64,000 bases of DNA, from the NCBI GenBank assembly GCA_012103505.1, contig WLWP01000001.1, positions 4,583,871 to 4,647,870 on the forward strand. Direction: 5' to 3'. Source of the stretch: Pseudomonadales bacterium (GTDB taxonomy: Bacteria > Pseudomonadota > Gammaproteobacteria > Pseudomonadales > Azotimanducaceae). This document shows, in pieces, positions 50,632-60,262 of the stretch. The position numbers were made by a program, and so were the translations under genes. The notes beneath the pieces are model-generated. The model made no database searches and was not told the DNA's origin. It saw only the letters and a list, made by a program, of their open reading frames with translations. Position 1 is the stretch's first letter; every line of letters starts with the position of its first letter.

Positions 50632-52363
50632 GGGCAGATCCTGACACCGAAGGTATCCCTGCGTTCGAAAGATGGGCGGATATGTTGGGGACGAAATCTT
50701 TTGGAACAAAGAGTTCCACGTATCTGACTGCTCGCTCCACTGTCATGGAGGGGTATGCCTTCTTTATATCCGATGTCACGCGCAGCGCATCTCGATTACG
50801 CCCGACCGATTGATGCACCGCCGCAAGTAGAATCGGGCCCGAAAAGCGTCCCGGATCCTCTCGATTCCCTTCCTCCCAAACCTTGATAGCCTCAGAGACT
50901 TTACCTTCGGAGTATAGGAGGTGGCCATGAAGTGCCCTGATCATCGAAGACGATCGTTGGGGATTTAAGCGTCTCTGTTCGTCCAAGGCGTCCCTCGCTT
51001 GAGAAAACTCTCTTTTGTGTAAGTGGGTGAGAGTTAACGAGACGTACGCTGCATCGAAACTTGGTGCTAACTCCACTGCTCGCAACGACGCCTGTTGGGC
51101 GAGATCAATTTCGCCTTTTCCTACGAGAACAAGTGCCATTTGATGCTGAGCTTCAGCGCTGTGTGGATCGAGTTCCAAAGCTCGTTTTGCGTGTAACTCC
51201 GCGAGGTCCAATGCTTGTTGGTTGGTGCCATGGGATGCCCACCATCCGAGTGTGTAGGTCAACGAGAGGTATGCGTGCGCTGGTGCAAATCCCGAATCTT
51301 GCTTGATAGATGCCTCAAGCAAGCGTTTCCCTTCTGAAACACCTCGTGCTGTGGTCTGTCTGGTCAAATATCGCCCTCGAGCGAAGAGGCTCCAAGCATC
51401 CGTGTCAACTTTTCTCTTCGCTCCCTCCCAACGAATAGCTTGAATATCGAGAGGGCCAGACAAATCAGTACCGATCTGCCGCTTAACATCATAGATTGAA
51501 CCACTCTTGGAGAAGCTATAGGAATCCCGCCAAACGAGTAGCCCCGCTTCCATTTCGACGAGCTGGGGCTCGATTTGAACTTTTCCACCCACCTGGTGGG
51601 TACTTCCACGAACGATGTAAGAGAGCGTAAGTTTCTCGGAGATTTCCCTCAACGTAGCGTCACATTCAAAGTCGCTTGCCGTGTTGCTCGCGATTACTAA
51701 AAGGTGTGGGCTATGCATGAGAGCAAGTGCTACTTCTTCTGCCACAGCGCTCGAAAATTGAGAGGTGACGCCGTCTTCGTCACAAAATGGCAAGACCATA
51801 ACTGATGGTCTCTCGACTATCGATTCACCCGACAAGTCACCAGATCGATGGTTTATGTACGAGATGCCGACTAGAGCTATGACCGCCGCGATACCGACTA
51901 GGGCGAATACGAATCCCGTCTTAGAGGCTCGTTGGGAAACTGCAGGGGTTGTTGCAACGTGGGGTGAGTCACGATGTTCTTCGGAAAGGCATTGCCGCAA
52001 TCCGTCAGCTAAAACCTCAAATCCGCCTGAATTATGAGGCCAGTCAGAGAGATCTGCTGTGTGTGCAGCTCGAAACCCTAGCGGGGGGCGCGTCGAATCA
52101 ATCTTCGCAGGTACTAGAATATTTCGTTCAATCCCCTCGGTCGCCTCTGCGCGACACCAACGAGATGCGACAGAGTGCTTGGACCAGACAACTACCACCG
52201 CCCTTGCTGCAGCTAACTCTGCTTCGATTCGTGTCTCAAAACTTGGACCAGCGATCAGGTCGCGATCCCACCAAACTGACCAACCTTCTTTTTTTAGGGC
52301 GTCAACCAGCGCCGCAACTCTAGCTCTATCTTCTGAGGCGTAAGACAAGAAAATGTCTGCCAC
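50621..52363 (-). CDS. TIR-domain protein with TM helix, TolB-like segment and TPR repeats
   Basis: 580 residues. TIR domain at ~1-125: [10 protein letters not shown] at the N-terminus, W-W-D-R-D loop, and W-C-R-A-E73 with the Glu expected of NADase TIRs. A hydrophobic helix at ~149-170 anchors it. Residues ~186-330 ([17 protein letters not shown]) resemble the TolB-N/FlgO-like domain seen in adenylate-cyclase-type TPR proteins. Residues ~345-560 are TPR repeats ([17 protein letters not shown]). The plan fits signalling or defence; no partner gene is adjacent. Confidence 0.88.
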   Translation of the reverse strand: MADIFLSYASEDRARVAALVDALKKEGWSVWWDRDLIAGPSFETRIEAELAAARAVVVVWSKHSVASRWCRAEATEGIERNILVPAKIDSTRPPLGFRAAHTADLSDWPHNSGGFEVLADGLRQCLSEEHRDSPHVATTPAVSQRASKTGFVFALVGIAAVIALVGISYINHRSGDLSGESIVERPSVMVLPFCDEDGVTSQFSSAVAEEVALALMHSPHLLVIASNTASDFECDATLREISEKLTLSYIVRGSTHQVGGKVQIEPQLVEMEAGLLVWRDSYSFSKSGSIYDVKRQIGTDLSGPLDIQAIRWEGAKRKVDTDAWSLFARGRYLTRQTTARGVSEGKRLLEASIKQDSGFAPAHAYLSLTYTLGWWASHGTNQQALDLAELHAKRALELDPHSAEAQHQMALVLVGKGEIDLAQQASLRAVELAPSFDAAYVSLTLTHLHKREFSQARDALDEQRRLNPQRSSSMIRALHGHLLYSEGKVSEAIKVWEEGNREDPGRFSGPILLAAVHQSVGRNRDALRVTSDIKKAYPSMTVERAVRYVELFVPKDFVPNISAHLSNAGIPSVSGSAPHQ

Positions 52364-52490
52364 GCTCGAACCTCTCTAAGCTTGACTTCAAACTAGGATA
52401 CGATAACGCCAATTTGCAAGCGACCAGACGCTCTCACGCAACCGTTAAAAGGTTGGCAAAGATAGAAAACGTGTTCCGACTCTGGGTAAG

Positions 52491-52540
52491 GCGAACGTCT
52501 CTTGTTGGCCGGCTGCCGCCTATTGCAGCGCACAACGCTA
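52491..52540 (+). repeat. Degenerate type A repeat
   Basis: GCGAACGTCTCTTGTTGGCC, then GCTGCCGCCTATTGCAGCGCACAACGC; right half lost. Between the TIR gene and QxRQ copy j. Confidence 0.6.
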
Positions 52541-52630
52541 TTTCAATTGTCTAGTCTTGTACTGGTTTGATCTGTTTGCATGACCGGGGGAGTCCATATA
52601 CAGAGCTGCCTCTCGGACAAAATCTACCGA

Positions 52631-53188
52631 TTACGCTTTTTCGTTTTCATCAACTAACAACATTGGGAAGCGTTTTCTAAGGTCTTCTGGTCCCAAGTTG
52701 TCTTGCTCTGCTAATCGCTCATTGATGCGAGCGATAAATCTCTCATCAAGCAGATACACATAGTTGTCCCACCAAAAACGTCTCCCAGGAGCCAGCAGGC
52801 AGTACAGCCAATACTCTTCTCTCGAAACATAAGATTGTTCATCTATCGCACCTTCGTGCCACAACATGAAAGCAAGCTCGTGATAGGTCGCTTCTTCCAG
52901 ATTCCAGAACATCGCGAGCTGTCGCTCTTCTAGAGTTAGATCATCCCAATTTTCAATGCCAATCGCTTTGATAATATCTGCGGCTTCGCCACGGTGTGTC
53001 CTCAGCCAGCCAAGTTGTTCGCTAACTCTTTCCGACAAATGGACAAACGCCTCTCCTCGCATTTGACGAGTATTGGCATCAGTCGATTCTTTAGCATGAC
53101 GAACTTGAATGGCTAAATAGATTAAGGTTGCAACAGTCGCCACCGCGGCAATCAGTTCACCTAAACTTCCCATATCAGAGATAGACAT
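52631..53188 (-). CDS. QxRQ-family membrane protein (copy j)
   Basis: 185 residues, the longest member. Helix then Q-V-R-H-A (28-32). Second half canonical: W-H-E-G-A-I-D-E-Q-S-Y and R-R-F-W-W-D-N-Y, then F-I-A-R-I-N-E-R-L. A degenerate repeat lies downstream; no unit seen in the 157 bp upstream. Confidence 0.75.
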   Translation of the reverse strand: MSISDMGSLGELIAAVATVATLIYLAIQVRHAKESTDANTRQMRGEAFVHLSERVSEQLGWLRTHRGEAADIIKAIGIENWDDLTLEERQLAMFWNLEEATYHELAFMLWHEGAIDEQSYVSREEYWLYCLLAPGRRFWWDNYVYLLDERFIARINERLAEQDNLGPEDLRKRFPMLLVDENEKA

Positions 53189-53345
53189 TCCATCCAGCCT
53201 TAAGCACGTGTGCGTTAATTATGCGACAGATACTACCGGAAGAGCGCAGTGACTATGGACGTATGCGTGTGGTCATGTTGTGCGCCTCCAGGTCGTATGG
53301 TGTTCTCCGATGGTTCTAGCTCGAATCGTCATGACGTGCCACGGG

Positions 53346-55820
53346 TCATTGCGCGCCAACGTCGCCTACTGCTGGTCGCTTAATCACGTACGTTCGCTTC
53401 GTTTCTTTAAGAATCGTTTCCTTGTCCATCGAAACGTTTTTCATTTCGAATCTAACGTGTTTCATCATCTGGTCGTCAAAGTGTGGCGCCTTCTCTCCGT
53501 TGAGATTTATGAAGTGGCTTTGGCCGCCAGATGGGATAATGCTCTTGTAGCCAGCTTGTTGCGCACCCAGTTCGACTTCAACGTTCCATGATGGCATACC
53601 GTTGTGGAAGACTTCTTTTGGCAGCAAATCAAGCTCGACACCCATTCCGGCGGGAATGGCCCCTGCAAACAGGCGGTCGTCTAGGTTGCGTTTGACTGTC
53701 ACTTCAAACCATTGGTCCATATCGCCGTCAAACTCACTCCTGAGTTCTGCAATGGTTGCGCTGACAGTCATGCGCAGTACCGAATTAATGTCTTCGCCAT
53801 TGAGGAAGTCGTACTGCATTGGTAGCCCGGCATCAGAACCTTCAATAACTCGCAACAGATCCGTTGTGCCGGTCGGGCTGTCGCTGTATCCAGAAAACTC
53901 GTCGAAAACGATTCGATTGGCAACGCTCAGCCAGCGTCGAAAAATCGTCTGGCCCGGGTCGTCATAGTAGCCGTCACCGTTCGCATCGATCTGCTGCCCA
54001 TCCCACGAGGACATATATTCAAAGGCCTTTGCTACGTCGGGATCTGTAGCAGCTGCTGCTGCGTCGGCAAAGTACTCGGCGAAGAATTCGGGTGCAGTAA
54101 TAGATTCATCGTGCGACCCCCAGGCTCGCCCAATGGCGACGTTGATGTCATGCAGGTCTGCCATCGATATTACGTCGTAGCTCTCAACAAGCTGCGGTGC
54201 GAGGTAAGTTTTTGACGCCTTGCCCCATTTTTGAGAGTCGCCCCAGATGTACGAGGAGCTTGGGTTACTGTTCCAGTTAAAGAAGTAGTCTTGGGTCGGA
54301 TTGGCCACGTGGGGCCAGAGCTTTGGTCCCTGCACACCGAGCCATTCGTGTTCGCCTGTACCTGGAATCGGGAAGCGTGGATCAATGTCGGATCTGCGGA
54401 TGGGTTCGCTGGATATGTGCCAGAATTCGAGGTGACCATCCTCCCTTGCGTACATGACATTGTGTGAACCGAAGTGAGCCATAGTTGCGGCCTCACGCAT
54501 CTCGTCGAGCGATTTCGCCTCTGCTCGCTTGACCATTGCAATGGTCATGTCCTGTTCCCGCATCCACTGTGTGGAGGCGCGCGAGTACGCAACACCCGTG
54601 TCCTCCTCCCAGCCGACGATAGGGCCGTGCACAGTACTAACAACTTCCATCGTTACTGGTTCACTGTCCTTGACGTTGATTGTCTCGGTACGCACGTTCA
54701 TGTCATGCCATTCTCCCTTGAACCAGTACTGGTATCGATTGTCGGGGTTTAGGCGTTCCTCAAAAATGTCGACAGTGTCACCCGAGCCAGCTTGCATCAG
54801 CCACATCGAGTCCCGATTGCGTGACATCAACGGGAGCGAGAATGGCGGAAAAACGAGGCCAAGCACGTCCAGGCCGGCGCCGCTGATATGGATGTCATAG
54901 CCATCCGCGGTCGCCTGCATGACCATGGGATTGCCGGTAGCGCTGCGCGATTGCCCTATCATCAATCCTCGGCTCATCAACGGTAAATAAGCATCGGTTA
55001 CACGGCTTGCGTAGTAATGTGCCGTGTCGGCCGTAGGGAAAACACCTGCCACGGGCTCCGGGTTGCGCGCTGCGAGATTGGGGCCAAAATCAGGCCGTTC
55101 CAGCTGGCCAGCAGCAGGGGAATGTACATCGTCTTCGCGCTGAATAGTTGCAGGTGCGTCCGGGTCGTGGAACGGTCGTACGTCGTTGAAGATCTGATTA
55201 CCGTCTTCTTCACCAAACTTGTTGACGAGGAACTGGTAGACGCGAAGATTGTCGATTTCGCGGCCGCCCCCACTGAGGCCGATGGGGCCCGCCCACATGA
55301 TGTGACGTATTGCCGCCATGAGATCACGCGGTGTGATGTGGTCCATTGGGAGACCGTTAGCGCGAACCTCGTAGGGCATTTTGGTGTACGGATCGGCAAG
55401 GGCTTCGTCTATATACTGATTGATGCCATCGGCCGACCCTTGCAGAAATGTTCGAAGGTCCTCATGTAGACCGTTTTCTACGATCTGCCACTCCTCCTCG
55501 CTGTACTTGAGCAAACGAACATATTCATCGTAAGGGAGGTAGTCGGAACCGAGATACTGGGCCAATTCGCCACGGCCAAAGAGTACTGCGTGCAGCGTTT
55601 GCACCAACCGATCCTCAGCCATGACGTAGCCTGATGCGAAGTAGGCGCCGCGTTTAGTCTTCACTTCAATGTGCGGAACACCAAACGCGTCGCGACGGAT
55701 GGTGATGTTCTCGTCGGTGGCTTCTGCCTCGACACCGAGTTCAACGTCGGGTTTGCTGCAGGCAAAAACGGTCGCTGCGAGGAGGCAGCACACCATGATC
55801 GAGTTGTGTTGTCTGTTCAT
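53346..55820 (-). CDS. Penicillin acylase-family (Ntn hydrolase) lipoprotein
   Basis: 824 residues from ATG 55820 (GGAAAC 7 nt upstream; TTG 55832 possible). Lipobox-like V-F-A-C near residue 21. N-terminal R-D-A-F-G-V-P-H-I and G-Y-V-M-A-E-D-R-L are typical of the alpha chain. The autoprocessing site aligns as L-M-S283-R-G-L-M-I-G-Q-S-R-S-A-T-G-N-P; Ser is kept but the usual S-N-x-W is S-R-G-L. C-terminal S-G-G-Q-S-H-F is present. Homologues hydrolyse acyl-homoserine lactones, beta-lactams or other amides. Confidence 0.88.
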   Translation of the reverse strand: MNRQHNSIMVCCLLAATVFACSKPDVELGVEAEATDENITIRRDAFGVPHIEVKTKRGAYFASGYVMAEDRLVQTLHAVLFGRGELAQYLGSDYLPYDEYVRLLKYSEEEWQIVENGLHEDLRTFLQGSADGINQYIDEALADPYTKMPYEVRANGLPMDHITPRDLMAAIRHIMWAGPIGLSGGGREIDNLRVYQFLVNKFGEEDGNQIFNDVRPFHDPDAPATIQREDDVHSPAAGQLERPDFGPNLAARNPEPVAGVFPTADTAHYYASRVTDAYLPLMSRGLMIGQSRSATGNPMVMQATADGYDIHISGAGLDVLGLVFPPFSLPLMSRNRDSMWLMQAGSGDTVDIFEERLNPDNRYQYWFKGEWHDMNVRTETINVKDSEPVTMEVVSTVHGPIVGWEEDTGVAYSRASTQWMREQDMTIAMVKRAEAKSLDEMREAATMAHFGSHNVMYAREDGHLEFWHISSEPIRRSDIDPRFPIPGTGEHEWLGVQGPKLWPHVANPTQDYFFNWNSNPSSSYIWGDSQKWGKASKTYLAPQLVESYDVISMADLHDINVAIGRAWGSHDESITAPEFFAEYFADAAAAATDPDVAKAFEYMSSWDGQQIDANGDGYYDDPGQTIFRRWLSVANRIVFDEFSGYSDSPTGTTDLLRVIEGSDAGLPMQYDFLNGEDINSVLRMTVSATIAELRSEFDGDMDQWFEVTVKRNLDDRLFAGAIPAGMGVELDLLPKEVFHNGMPSWNVEVELGAQQAGYKSIIPSGGQSHFINLNGEKAPHFDDQMMKHVRFEMKNVSMDKETILKETKRTYVIKRPAVGDVGAQ

Positions 55821-56069
55821 TGTTGTTTCCAAACGAAGCAGCAGCAGCTGCGAATCACCACCACTGTACAGGTTAATCCTCTCAAAGCGTTCTAGAACGG
55901 ACTGATGGTACTACCTCGTTTAAGGCAATCAGCCCCCAATTCACGTGGAACGGACATGCCATCGACTGAATAGCACCTGTCCTATTGAACTCAATGCGCA
56001 AAGCACCAATGTTAGGATGTATTTGGTATCCATTTCCAATACTGGGAGAACGTCCTGATTAATTTGATC

Positions 56070-57509
56070 ATGAGAGTTTGTGCTCTGTGGCTAGTGACAA
56101 GCGTTGCGGGGGCTTCGGAACGTGTAGACGGCATTGACACCAATTCAATTGAGAAGCCGATTAATAAAGGTGTGATTGTCGTCGACGCTCAACCCTTTCT
56201 ACAGATGCCTCGGACGCAGGATGCAAGCAAGCCCAGCGATTTCGATGAAGACGGTAACCCGATATATGGCACGAACTCCGCTCATGCTCGCATACAGTAT
56301 ATGGTGCCTGTTCCAGACCAATCCGGACGTTTGATAGTGTCCGACATTCGCGGGTTGTTGTATCAGATCAACGCTGACGGGTCGGGACTAACCACTTACC
56401 TTGATTTGCGCACGGCAGTGGATGACCTCGCGGAACATGTCTATCCCAATGAAGCGGGGCTCATGGGTTTTGCGTTCCATCCTGATTTTGCGAGTGCTGG
56501 ATCACCGGGCTTTGGCAAGCTCTACATCGGATATAGTGCTACAAAAGACAGCGGCATCCCGAAATATCTGAGCGATGACGCAGGCAGCCACCACAGTGTT
56601 ATTCGCGAGTGGAGCGTCGACCCCCGGAGCAATACGGCGGAAGGACCTTCGAGAGAATTACTACGCATAGGTCAGTTTAACTTAGGCCATAACATTGGTA
56701 CGTTGGCATTCAACTCTGCCGCGCGTAAGAGTGAGCCGGACTATGGACTGCTCTACTTTAGTCTCGGTGACGGTGGCATGGCGTTTGATGTGCGTGGTCA
56801 TGGGCAGAACAAGGCTACACCGTTAGCGGCTATGCTTCGCATCAATCCACTCCCGGACGGAACGCTTCCGTACACCATACCGTCAGACAATCCGTTTGTT
56901 AGTGACAAGACTGCAGTACCCGAGATTTGGGCTTACGGTCTTCGACACGCGCAGCATTTTTCTTTCGATAGCCGCGGAACAATGTACATCAACGACATCG
57001 GTCAAAATCAGGTAGAGGAAGTGAACATTGGTGTGCCCGGCGGCAACTATGGCTGGAACGTAAGAGAAGGCACCTTTCTCACCGGAGCCGGGGTCGAGGG
57101 CGGCTACCTGCCTTACCTCTATCCACTTAAGAATCAAAACGACGGGTTCATTTACCCAGCCGTGCAATACGACCACGACGATATGACAAATGCGATTGGC
57201 AGCGGTTACTTGTACGAAGGTACGGCGATCCCCGAGTTGATTGGGAAATATGTTTTTGCCGATCTTGTCTTGGGAAGAATTTTCTACGTAGACGCCGCAT
57301 TGCTAGAAAACGGTAAGCCACAACACCCCGTCGAACTTAGAATCCGTTTTGCTGGAATAGAGCGTCCAGTCATCAAGGAGGTTGGTTACGAAAATACTTA
57401 CGCCCCAATCCAAAGGGCGGATTTGCGGTTAGCAATCGATACCGAAAAAGAGCTATATATGCTGACCAAAGGCGATGGGCAGATCAGAAAATTGGTGCCA
57501 GCCCATTAG
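56070..57509 (+). CDS. PQQ-dependent sugar dehydrogenase (soluble GDH / sorbosone-type)
   Basis: 479 residues from ATG 56070 (TTG 56064 is in frame). Short signal peptide to about residue 16. Six-bladed propeller motifs: G-L-M-G-F-A-F-H-P-D-F, L-Y-F-S-L-G-D-G-G, E-I-W-A-Y-G-L-R-H-A-Q-H-F-S-F-D and I-G-Q-N-Q-V-E-E-V-N. The L-R-H/N-P position normally contacting PQQ is R-H-A. Periplasmic sugar or aldose oxidation is the family role. Divergent from the penicillin acylase gene with a 250-bp spacer that shows no repeat. Confidence 0.87.
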   Translation: MRVCALWLVTSVAGASERVDGIDTNSIEKPINKGVIVVDAQPFLQMPRTQDASKPSDFDEDGNPIYGTNSAHARIQYMVPVPDQSGRLIVSDIRGLLYQINADGSGLTTYLDLRTAVDDLAEHVYPNEAGLMGFAFHPDFASAGSPGFGKLYIGYSATKDSGIPKYLSDDAGSHHSVIREWSVDPRSNTAEGPSRELLRIGQFNLGHNIGTLAFNSAARKSEPDYGLLYFSLGDGGMAFDVRGHGQNKATPLAAMLRINPLPDGTLPYTIPSDNPFVSDKTAVPEIWAYGLRHAQHFSFDSRGTMYINDIGQNQVEEVNIGVPGGNYGWNVREGTFLTGAGVEGGYLPYLYPLKNQNDGFIYPAVQYDHDDMTNAIGSGYLYEGTAIPELIGKYVFADLVLGRIFYVDAALLENGKPQHPVELRIRFAGIERPVIKEVGYENTYAPIQRADLRLAIDTEKELYMLTKGDGQIRKLVPAH

Positions 57510-57568
57510 AATCTGTCGGGTCTTTGTGAAGCTATCCAAGATCAGTTTAGCGAGGGTAAGCGGGCTTA

Positions 57569-57646
57569 AACGTCCACAATTGGCCGAAAGCGGAAGTAGG
57601 ATCAGCGGGATCTGACCGTCTGTTTTCGACCCATTGCAGACGTCCG
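57569..57646 (+). repeat. Dispersed repeat, type B (best terminal inverted repeat)
   Basis: Ends: ACGTCCACAATTGGCCGAAA at 57570 and, on the opposite strand from 57642, ACGTCTGCAATGGGTCGAAA; over 22 bases 17 agree. Interior GGAAGTAGGATCAGCGGGAT is the type B core. 42 bp upstream of QxRQ copy k. Confidence 0.9.
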
Positions 57647-57687
57647 TGAACCCGATACGCTAGCGCTAGAACTCACTGGAGAAAGAA

Positions 57688-58227
57688 ATGCGCTCAGATT
57701 GGTCTAAAGGTGTCTTTCAGTTGCTAACCCTGGTTTCCGTATTTGTTGGGGTAGGACTGGTCGTGTACGAGTTGCGTCAAACGCAAGAACTTGCAAGGGC
57801 GCAACTGACAAGTGAAGCGTTCATGCTAGAAGCACAAAATAGTAGTTCACTTGCAGGGGAAAACCCTAGCGCAGCGTTAGCCAAGTCTTGCCTTGATCCT
57901 CAGGGGCTTACTGTTACGGAAAAACTTCAGTTGATCGGTTTGTACAGTCAGGCAATGGTGAGCCTTAGGCGCATCAAGCTGATTTCGGAAGTGTCTGATG
58001 TCTATCCCGACGGATATTGGCGTCAAGTAGGGACAGGGTATCTGTTACCGATACTCGGGGTCAAAGCAGGTAGGGCTTGGTGGGAGACTTTGGGGCCGCA
58101 AGACCCAGAGGTCCGTGAACTGGGAAACGCTGTGATTGAGCAAGTGAAGGGCAACTCATGCGAAGCAACAATGGATAGATGGAGTACAGTGATTGATCGG
58201 CTCACGGCCGAGGGACAGCCGAACTGA
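57688..58227 (+). CDS. QxRQ-family membrane protein (copy k)
   Basis: 179 residues, GGAGAAAG ribosome site. The most diverged N-terminus (M-R-S-D-W-S-K-G-V-F) but the helix still ends in E-L-R-Q-T (28-32). Second half: Y-P-D-G-Y-W and G-R-A-W-W-E-T-L; two Cys (65 and 151 approximately) are unusual for the family. Repeats on both sides. Confidence 0.7.
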   Translation: MRSDWSKGVFQLLTLVSVFVGVGLVVYELRQTQELARAQLTSEAFMLEAQNSSSLAGENPSAALAKSCLDPQGLTVTEKLQLIGLYSQAMVSLRRIKLISEVSDVYPDGYWRQVGTGYLLPILGVKAGRAWWETLGPQDPEVRELGNAVIEQVKGNSCEATMDRWSTVIDRLTAEGQPN

Positions 58228-58238
58228 CCGGTGTAACT

Positions 58239-58481
58239 AACGTCGGCTCCTGGCCGAACTGAGCCTAAATCTCTTCTGTTGCTAGCGTCTGCTTCGGGAA
58301 AAGTTAAGGTGGATTCGAGGATGGCTCCATAGCAGACGCTCAGATCCCGTCTTTGAGGGTCTCAAAAAGAGAATTGTTCTAAGGCGTCATTTCTTTCAGC
58401 GTTCTCCAGATCTCAATCGCGATTCCAGCATTCTAAGGGTGTTGCATCCACCGGTTGAGTCCGCAGCCCAATACAGACGTT
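58239..58481 (+). repeat. Composite repeat with IS30-like right end
   Basis: Left end AACGTCGGCTCCTGGCCGAA, a 170-bp interior including GCGTCTGCTTCGGGAAAAG, and right end GTGTTGCATCCACCGGTTGA GTCCGCAG then CCCAATACAGACGTTG. The remaining bases to 58678 show nothing else. Confidence 0.6.
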
Positions 58482-58678
58482 GTATTGAAACTTTGGTCCC
58501 CTGCTAGCGCATCTAACGCGACACTTTCCGGTAACGAACCAGTTCAGATGTTGCTTAGAAAAAAGCGACTAGGTCAGAGAGCTTCGATGTTGTTAAAGGT
58601 TTCTGAGTTCTTTTTTTGCAACCGATTCGCTCGCAAAGGGATCTATGATTGTATGACAGCATTTTTTTCGATCGGTAA

Positions 58679-59329
58679 ATGACTTCGGCAGCTTCACCGG
58701 TCCGCACCTGGCATGTCGGCCTCTCATTGATCGCTCTCAGTAGCGTTCCCTTGGTTGCGGGGATGTTCCGTCTGACACAGCTCTTGAGTGGCGGGGAGAT
58801 CACACCAGGAAATGCCCGCTTCTTTGCGGCACCCACGCCAGTGATGATGCACATCGTAAGTGTCGGCGTCTTCGTAGTCGCCGGAGCTTTTCAATTCGCT
58901 CCCAGATTCCGACAGCGCCACCCACGTTGGCACCGCGCAGCAGGACGAGTATTTATCCCGTGTGGCTTGATAGTTGCGCTCTCGGCTCTATGGATGACCT
59001 TGTTCTATCCGCGTGCGCAGAACGGTAGCGCACTTCTCGAATGTCTAAACCTCATCTTTGCTGTGGCGATGGGGGCGTCAATCGTGTTCGGTTTAGCTGC
59101 AATTCGAAGGCGCGACATTGTTAGACATCGGGCTTGGATGATCCGAAGCTATGCCATCGGTTTGGGTGCAGGGACTCAAGCGCTGATTTTAATACCTTGG
59201 TCTATCGTCTTTGAGGCGCCAGGCGAACTCTCTCGAGCGCTGCTTATGGGTGGTGGATGGATGGTCAACGCCGGTATCGCCGAGTGGTTGGTACATCGCG
59301 GTTCCCCGACATATAGCCTACGAATATAG
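58679..59329 (+). CDS. DUF2306 membrane protein
   Basis: 216 residues. Helices at about 11-31, 51-71, 86-108, 118-141, 155-175 and 183-203. Family signature F-Q-F-x-P-R-F-R-x-R-H-P-x-W-H-R-A-A-G-R and V-R-H-R-A-W-M-I-R-S-Y-A-I are both present, with conserved His. Function of DUF2306 is unknown. Monocistronic. Confidence 0.88.
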   Translation: MTSAASPVRTWHVGLSLIALSSVPLVAGMFRLTQLLSGGEITPGNARFFAAPTPVMMHIVSVGVFVVAGAFQFAPRFRQRHPRWHRAAGRVFIPCGLIVALSALWMTLFYPRAQNGSALLECLNLIFAVAMGASIVFGLAAIRRRDIVRHRAWMIRSYAIGLGAGTQALILIPWSIVFEAPGELSRALLMGGGWMVNAGIAEWLVHRGSPTYSLRI

Positions 59330-59400
59330 TATTTCGAGAACATCACCCCTCTCCGCTGACAGGCGTATTTAACAGAATTGGATCACGCGGGCCGTAAAGT

Positions 59401-59964
59401 ATGAACAAACTCAAAACATGGCTCAGTCGCATAGGGCTCGGGTTAACCATCATGGTTTTTGTGGTTCTGGTGGGATTACTTGTCTTCCAACAAGTTTCAA
59501 ATGGTCCGATGGGACCGTTGATGGGTGGCACATTTCGTTCAGGAGAAGTTATCGAAACCCCGGTTGAGGACTGGTCGGAGTTGGAGGGAAGTTTTGAGTT
59601 TGAGCTAGTCGGCCAGAACAGCTCACGTAATGCTGGCGGTATAGTAGTTGCTGGCGATCTCTACATTACCTGTGATCTGGGTTTTATCTGGTCTCGTTCA
59701 CCTCCTGGATTGCGTAGAAACATTGCCAAACTAATTTTTATGCTTAAGACGTGGCATGAGGAGGCGTTGCTCGATGGACGGATACGTATCAGAAAAGATG
59801 GCCGCATCCATTCGGGAACGGTTGAACGAGTTAAAGATCCCCAATTGATCGAAGAACTCAAGAATTCGCTTGAGGACATGGACTACTTCAAACCAGAGGG
59901 TCTGGGACCGCGGCCGACACGAGAACCAAACGACATTTGGTTCTTTCGCGTTAGACAATCGTGA
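59401..59964 (+). CDS. Membrane-anchored protein, paralogue of the gene at 6590
   Basis: 187 residues. N-terminal helix (about 12-32) then N-G-P-M-G-P-L-M-G-G, S-G-E and D-W, and Q-N-S-S-R-N, the same blocks in the same order as the protein at 6590. C-terminal D-I-W-F-F-R-V parallels Q-M-W-L-F-R-V there. The insert S-P-P-G-L-R-R-N-I-A-K-L recalls split-barrel oxidoreductases, but no cofactor site is clear. Confidence 0.65.
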   Translation: MNKLKTWLSRIGLGLTIMVFVVLVGLLVFQQVSNGPMGPLMGGTFRSGEVIETPVEDWSELEGSFEFELVGQNSSRNAGGIVVAGDLYITCDLGFIWSRSPPGLRRNIAKLIFMLKTWHEEALLDGRIRIRKDGRIHSGTVERVKDPQLIEELKNSLEDMDYFKPEGLGPRPTREPNDIWFFRVRQS

Positions 59965-60043
59965 TATGCAGGAATGGAGCCACTGCCCCCAAAGAAGGTC
60001 GGTGCACACGAACTATCCTCATATACGAGAAGAGGTGTTGTTG

Positions 60044-60196
60044 ATGAAATACCGAACCAGGATTTACTACAACGAAACAGCCAAACTATCGATGTGGGAT
60101 CGTTGGCAGAAAGGTGGCTCACTACAAACCATTACGCAGCTGTTTGGACGAATCCATTCGTCCTTAGCAAGGATCATTTCAGTTACAGACGAATAA
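60044..60196 (+). pseudogene. IS30-family transposase, N-terminal remnant
   Basis: 50 codons from ATG 60044: R-T-R-I-Y-Y-N-E-T, M-W-D-R-W-Q-K-G-G-S-L and I-T-Q-L-F-G-R-I-H-S-S-L-A-R-I match the helix-turn-helix start of IS30 transposases. The frame ends where the remaining ~300 residues should follow. The DDE domain is absent. It occupies most of 59965-60262. Confidence 0.7.
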
Positions 60197-60262
60197 AACG
60201 CTGCAACCTTATGTCGATGTTAAGGCTCTTCTATACAACATCAGTCACAATAGGTTAATCAT

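Noticed and set aside
54998..55469. Overlapping frames opposite the penicillin acylase gene
   Set aside because: Antisense or out-of-frame shadows of an 824-residue gene with intact Ntn-hydrolase features.
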